From Stomoxys calcitrans (taxonomy: Eukaryota > Arthropoda > Insecta > Diptera > Muscidae): a DNA stretch of 64,000 bases. Position numbers and translations under genes: made by a program. Of this stretch, positions 59,654 to 64,000 are shown piece after piece. Location: the NCBI RefSeq assembly GCF_963082655.1, contig NC_081555.1, forward strand, positions 178,586,442 to 178,650,441, given 5' to 3'. Position 1 is the first letter of the stretch; every line of letters begins with the position of its first letter. Below the pieces are notes generated by a model. It was not told the origin of the DNA. It made no database searches and saw only the letters and a list, made by a program, of their open reading frames with translations.

Positions 59654-60950
59654 TTTTATACCCTCCACCATAGGATGCGGGTGTACTACAATAATGTCGT
59701 CATTCTGTTTGTAACACATCGAAATATGCGTCTAAGGTCCCATAAAGTATATATATTCTTGATCGTCATTTTAAGTCGATCTAGCCGTGTCCGTCCGTCT
59801 GTCTGTCGAAAGCACACAAACTTTCGAAGAAGTAAACCTAGCCGCTTGAAATTTTGCACAAATATTTTTTGGGTCTTGATCTTGGGTCTTGACTTCTTGA
59901 GCGTCTAGAGCGTCCGATTTGACTGAAATTTTGCACGTGTTGTTTTGGTACCACTTCCAACAACTGTGCTGAGTATGTTTCAAATCGTATATAGATCCCA
60001 CATTAACCGATCTCCCGATTTTACTTCTTGAGCCGCTAGAGGGCGCAATCATTATCCAATTTCGCAGACACTTTCATTGAGTTGTTTCGTTTTGACTTCA
60101 AACAATTATGCCATAACCTGATATAGCTCCCATATAAACCGATCTCCCGATTAAAATTCTTGAACATCTAGAGGGCGCAGTTCTCATCCGATTTGACTGA
60201 AACTTCGTACAATCAATTCTCCTTTCACTTACAACATTCGTGCAAATATGGTACGTAACCTCATATAGCTTTAATGTAAACTAATCTCCCTATTTTACTT
60301 CTTGAGCCCCTAGAGGGCGCAATTATCATCCAATTTCACTGACACTTTCATTGAGTTGTTTCGTTTTGACTTCAAGTTATTATGCCATGTTTGGTCTAAA
60401 TCGGTTCATAATCTGAAATAGCTCCCATATAAACCGTTCTCCCTATAAAACTTCTTAAGCCTCTAGGGGGCGCTGTTCTCATCTGGTTTGATTGAAATTT
60501 TGTACAAAAAATTCTTCTATTACCTACAACACACGAGCTATATATGGTCTGAAACGGTTTATAACCTCATATAGCTCCCATATTAGCCGATCTCCCATTT
60601 TTACATCTTGTGCATTTTATCGTAAACGAAGTCTCAACGATTTTTATAAACGAAGTTTACTTGTCGAAAATTTCATTTATATCTAATGAGTTATTTATTT
60701 GCGTGTAGGGAGCGGAATATTATCCAATTGGGCTGGAATTGTGCAAGTGCTGTTTTGTTGCAATATCCAAAAATAGAACACGATTACAATACTGACGTGT
60801 ATCACACCTTTCCATTTGAAAAGACATAGGAATAGCTGAGATTTTGCATCATACCATAATGACTCTTCTTCAGAGTGGTACTGTTGATATCTAAGACAAT
60901 CACTTTCCCATGTTAACCACAGACGTATGGTAATTGAATTTCCCAGCATT
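59654..60950 (+). mobile_element. Family A HINE, 3' end missing (copy A22)
   Basis: TTTTATACCCTCCACCATAGGATG, conserved block, short GTCCGTCCGTCTGTCTG, CGAAAGCACACAAACTTTCG. About six units with CTTGAGCCCCTAGAGGGCGC follow to 60610, then an unrelated ~80-bp stretch (60616-60697, GAAGTCTCAACGATT/ACGAAGTTTACTTG) and a last unit-like piece. No terminal hairpin. Confidence 0.7.
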
Positions 60951-61439
60951 AATTCTCAGAAATGTAGATGTAATCCAAAATGACTTTGAAAGCCCCAAAA
61001 TGCATTTTCACTCTGTGTGTTTTAAGGCTCCGGAGAGTAAAAGGAAGAATTATCGTTAATTGAAGCACAGCAACATTGTGCTGCTGTCTATTTCGAGGAA
61101 AATGTCATTAAGCCGCAACCTGTGGCGACTTTTGAAAAACATGCAACTTAGTTATCAAATAAATACGTCTGTGTGTTTATTAGCCGCGAGTGTTTGTTGA
61201 AATTGAAAAAATATTCCTCAGTATCTTATACCACGAATACTTCAAAATATTTATGCCAAAAGCTAAAGCATGCCGAACGATAAAATCAACAGTAAATAAA
61301 AATCCCAAAATGAAGAACATTGTTTGAGATCATTTAAAAAAAAAAAAAATAAATAAATAAGGCAGGAAAACGTGATGGCAGCAAAAAGATTAAATCTTTT
61401 GTCAGGTCAAAGATGCTGGAACTATATTAGGTGGGATTA
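60951..61439. other. AT-rich spacer
   Basis: A-rich run at 61337-61358 and no assignable feature. Confidence 0.4.
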
Positions 61440-61893
61440 AGATCAGGTCAGTGTTGGGCCAGGTCTATATGACACCTATATCTAAATATAGTCCGTTCTG
61501 GACCTTCCATGGGTCAGATGTCGGGAGGCCTCAAACTACTCACTGTTTCAAATCTCAGCGAAATCGGATAAAAAATAAAGTTTTTATGGGCATTAGACCC
61601 TTTATGTTGCGATTTGGCCCGTTCAAAAACTTAGCCAGGACGCATCAAAAAGACGTATCTGTGCCAAATTTCAGCCCCATATCTCCATTATTGAAGGCTG
61701 TAGAGTGATTTCATCAGACGGATGGACAGACGGCAGACGGACAGACTCACGGACATCATTAAATCGTCTTAGAATTTTACGACTATTCGAAGTATATATA
61801 CTTTGTAGGGTTGGAAATTGATATTTCGATATGTTGCAAACGGAATAACTAAATGAATATACCTCCTATCCTACGATGGTGGGCATAAAAAAA
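61440..61893 (-). mobile_element. Family B-like HINE, hairpin end missing
   Basis: GGTCTATATGACACCTATATC unit, CGGATGGACAGACGGCAGACGG, CATCATTAAATCGTCTTAG, CTATCCTACGATGGTGGGCATAAAAAA. Subfamily of the copy at 38768-39372 (both have GTCGGGAGGC and CGCATCAAAAA). Confidence 0.65.
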
Positions 61894-61949
61894 TTGAAAT
61901 ATATTCAGGTACCAAATCTGCACCAATGTTGACTAGATTCGGTGCACAT

Positions 61950-63213
61950 GGCGGTATTCATAGAGGGGCTGAAGAAGTAAAATAGGGAGATCGGTTCATA
62001 GGAGAGCTGTATTAGGTTATAAACCGCTTCATGCCATATTCGACACGTATGTTAAAGGTCATGAGAGAAGCCGTTGTAGAAAATTTCAGCCAAATCGGAT
62101 AGGAATTGCTCCCTCTAGAGGCTCAAGAAGTCAAGATCCCATATCGGTTTATATGGCAGCTATATCAGGTCATGGACCGATTTGAATCAAACTTTGCACA
62201 GTTGTTGGATGTCATAACGAAACCCATCATGCGAAATTTCATTCCAATCGGATAAGACTTGCGCACTCTAGAGGATCAAGAATGCAAGACGCCAGATCGG
62301 TTTATATGGCAGCTATTTCAGGTTATGGACCGACTTGAACTATTCTTAGCACAGTTGTTGGAAGTCATAATAAAACACCTCATGCAAAATTTCAGCCTAG
62401 TCGGATAATAATTGCGTCCTCCAGTGGCTCAAGAAGTCAGGACCCCAGATCGGTTTATATGACAGCTATATTAGGTTATAGAACGATTTTATCCATTTGT
62501 GGCACAGTTGTTAGAAGTCATAACAAACAACTTCGTGCTAAATTTCAGCCAAATCGGATGCGAATTGCGTTCTCTAGTTGCTCAAAAAGTCAAGATCCCA
62601 GATCGGTTTATATGGCACCTATGTCAGGTTATGGACCGATTTAAACTATTTTTAACACAGTTGTTGGAAGTCATAAGAAAACACTTCGTGGAAAATTTCA
62701 GCTAAATCGGATAGGAATTGCGCATTCTAGACGCTCAAGAAATCAAGACCCCAGATAGGTTTATATGGCAGCTATATCAGGTTATGGTCCGATTTCAACC
62801 ATACTCTGCACAGTCGTTGGAAGACATAATAAAACACCTCACGCAAAATTTAGCCAAATTGGGCAAGAATTGTGCCCTATAGCGGCTCAAGAAGTCAATA
62901 TCCCAGATCGGCAGCTATATTAAAAACGGCAGCTTTATCAAAACTTGGACCGATATAGCCCATTTACAATCCCAACTGATCTACACTAATAAGAAGTATT
63001 TGTGCAAAATTTCAAGCAGCTAGCTTTACTCCTTCGAAAGTTAGCGTGCTTTCGACAGACAGACGGACAGACGAACGGACATGGCTAGTTCGACATAAAA
63101 TGTCATGGCGATCAAGAATATATATACTTTATGGGGTCTTAGACGAATATGTCGAGGTGTTACAAACAGAATGACGAAATTAGTATACCCCCATCCTATG
63201 GTGGAGGGTATAA
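61950..63213 (-). mobile_element. Family A HINE, hairpin end missing (copy A21)
   Basis: Starts inside the element (GGGGCTGAAGAAGTAAAATAGG) and matches A1 from about 1940 onward, including GCCATATTCGACACGTATGTT. About six units follow, then GACAGACAGACGGACAG, the conserved block and CCTATGGTGGAGGGTATAA. Close to A1 but with a much shorter GTCY tract (about 25 bp against 400). Confidence 0.8.
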
Positions 63214-64000
63214 GAATATTCCTCAAAGTTTTGATATATACGCCATAAACTCACCAGTAACCTCTAGGGACATAAGCAATTACATTGTGCTCGGATTTCG
63301 ATATCTCCTCCATATATCTTCAGAAGTGACAAAACTCTTGGCCTTTGCAATGATAGCAAGATTGGTAGAATAGAATTTCCTATTAAAAACCACCCTATTA
63401 CTCATAGGTACACGTGCCAGACCTCAAGGTGAAAACAAAAGCTGTTTGTGGATTTAACTTTTCCACGGCTGTCAATGAATGCGCTGTTTATGTGATAGAG
63501 ATTTTCAACCGAAGCATGTTGACGTTGTTTGTTTTTTAGCACCACACTTTTTTATTGCATTCATATCAACCGCAAAGAACAAAGAAATGGACGGAAGTTG
63601 ACAGGGAATAAGAACATCATGGGCAACTGGGAAAACAGCAGCACTGACAACATCATCAAAAGTAGCGCAAAACTGGAGCAACTTCCGTTGCAGAAAAATG
63701 CGATCAGTTAAATGAAGAGTTGAAGGATATTTTGGAAGGAAATGATAGCAGTTTGTTTACCCAATTTTTTTTTGTTTTTGGTTTTCATGGCCCCAAACAA
63801 AGACAGTGTAGGTTATGCTAGTAACAAAGTAAAACGAAATAAGCACATGAATATAAGTTTTAATATACCAAAAAGGAGACTCACACAGACACACTGCAAA
63901 AAGAAAATACATGCACCTGGCCCATGGAATTCAATAAAAGGATTTTTTATCCTTTGTTTTATATGCGCCTTAAACGGAAAAGAAATGTGAAAACGACACT
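63214..64000. other. Right-edge spacer, no confident gene
   Basis: No HINE, LINE or SINE motif. Short open frames (for example 63529-63711) have no recognisable domain. Confidence 0.4.

Overview
The window looks like repeat-dense, AT-rich chromosomal DNA of a higher fly (Diptera), most likely a muscoid (calyptrate) species. The species is an inference. It rests on an 80-bp GT-AG intron, a TATA-type promoter, DINE-1/Helentron-like elements with (GTCY)n tracts, a TA-flanked mariner-type MITE, tRNA-derived SINEs and non-LTR retrotransposon remains. I see no bacterial-style genes, rRNA, functional tRNA or CRISPR array. The only well-supported host gene is at the left edge on the minus strand: a signal-peptide exon joined over a short intron to a long Thr/Lys/acidic low-complexity exon that runs out of the window.

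Most of the rest is mobile DNA. The dominant class is a set of related non-autonomous elements that I read as Helentron-associated (HINE/DINE-like) and call families A, B, C and E. In canonical orientation each has: a T-run; a subterminal inverted repeat (A TATACCCTCCACC, B TATACCCACCACC, C TATACCCTACACC); a conserved ~150-bp block; a (GTCY)n microsatellite; tandem repeats of about 153 bp; the complementary subterminal repeat; a GC-rich terminal palindrome (core TTCGGCCCGGCCGAA in A and B, GTCGGCGCCGCCCGAC in C); and a terminal TTTTACTTGTT-like end. Strands given for these elements follow that canonical orientation, so copies reading AACAAGTAAAAG... first on the plus strand are listed as minus. 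A fourth class, D, is built of units around CAATATGGGACTCAAATGAAAGGTATTT and is less certainly classified.

Layout: 1-720 host gene; 1.7-6.7 kb A, D and B copies; 7.6-12.05 kb a B remnant split by a chimeric B/A element that itself carries two hAT-like insertions; 13.6 kb a 62-bp-stem hairpin; 14.7-16.4 kb an RNase-H-type LINE remnant; 16.4-20.1 kb D sequence split by a mariner MITE that is in turn split by a complete B element; 22-25.4 kb HINE pieces, LINE and SINE; 27.8-33.7 kb A and B copies with one B nested in another; 36.2-39.4 kb C split by A, then B; 39.4-42.1 kb a second RNase-H-type LINE; 43.7-46.3 kb B split by A, then E; 47.8-50.0 kb a four-layer nest (A, C, A, mariner MITE); 51.3-57.1 kb E, a 2.45-kb B, an R1-like LINE and C; 57.4 kb SINE; 58.9-63.2 kb HINE copies. 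Single-copy-looking spacers of 0.4-2 kb lie between.

The most interesting material is how these elements work as a system. Both ends of each family covary. Several copies sit in T-runs with reconstructable empty sites, and two sit in the same T tract of a B element. The internal repeats have a common 153-bp period and have grown into a 306-bp dimeric array in one A copy. A hAT-like foldback element has arms made of the same repeat units.
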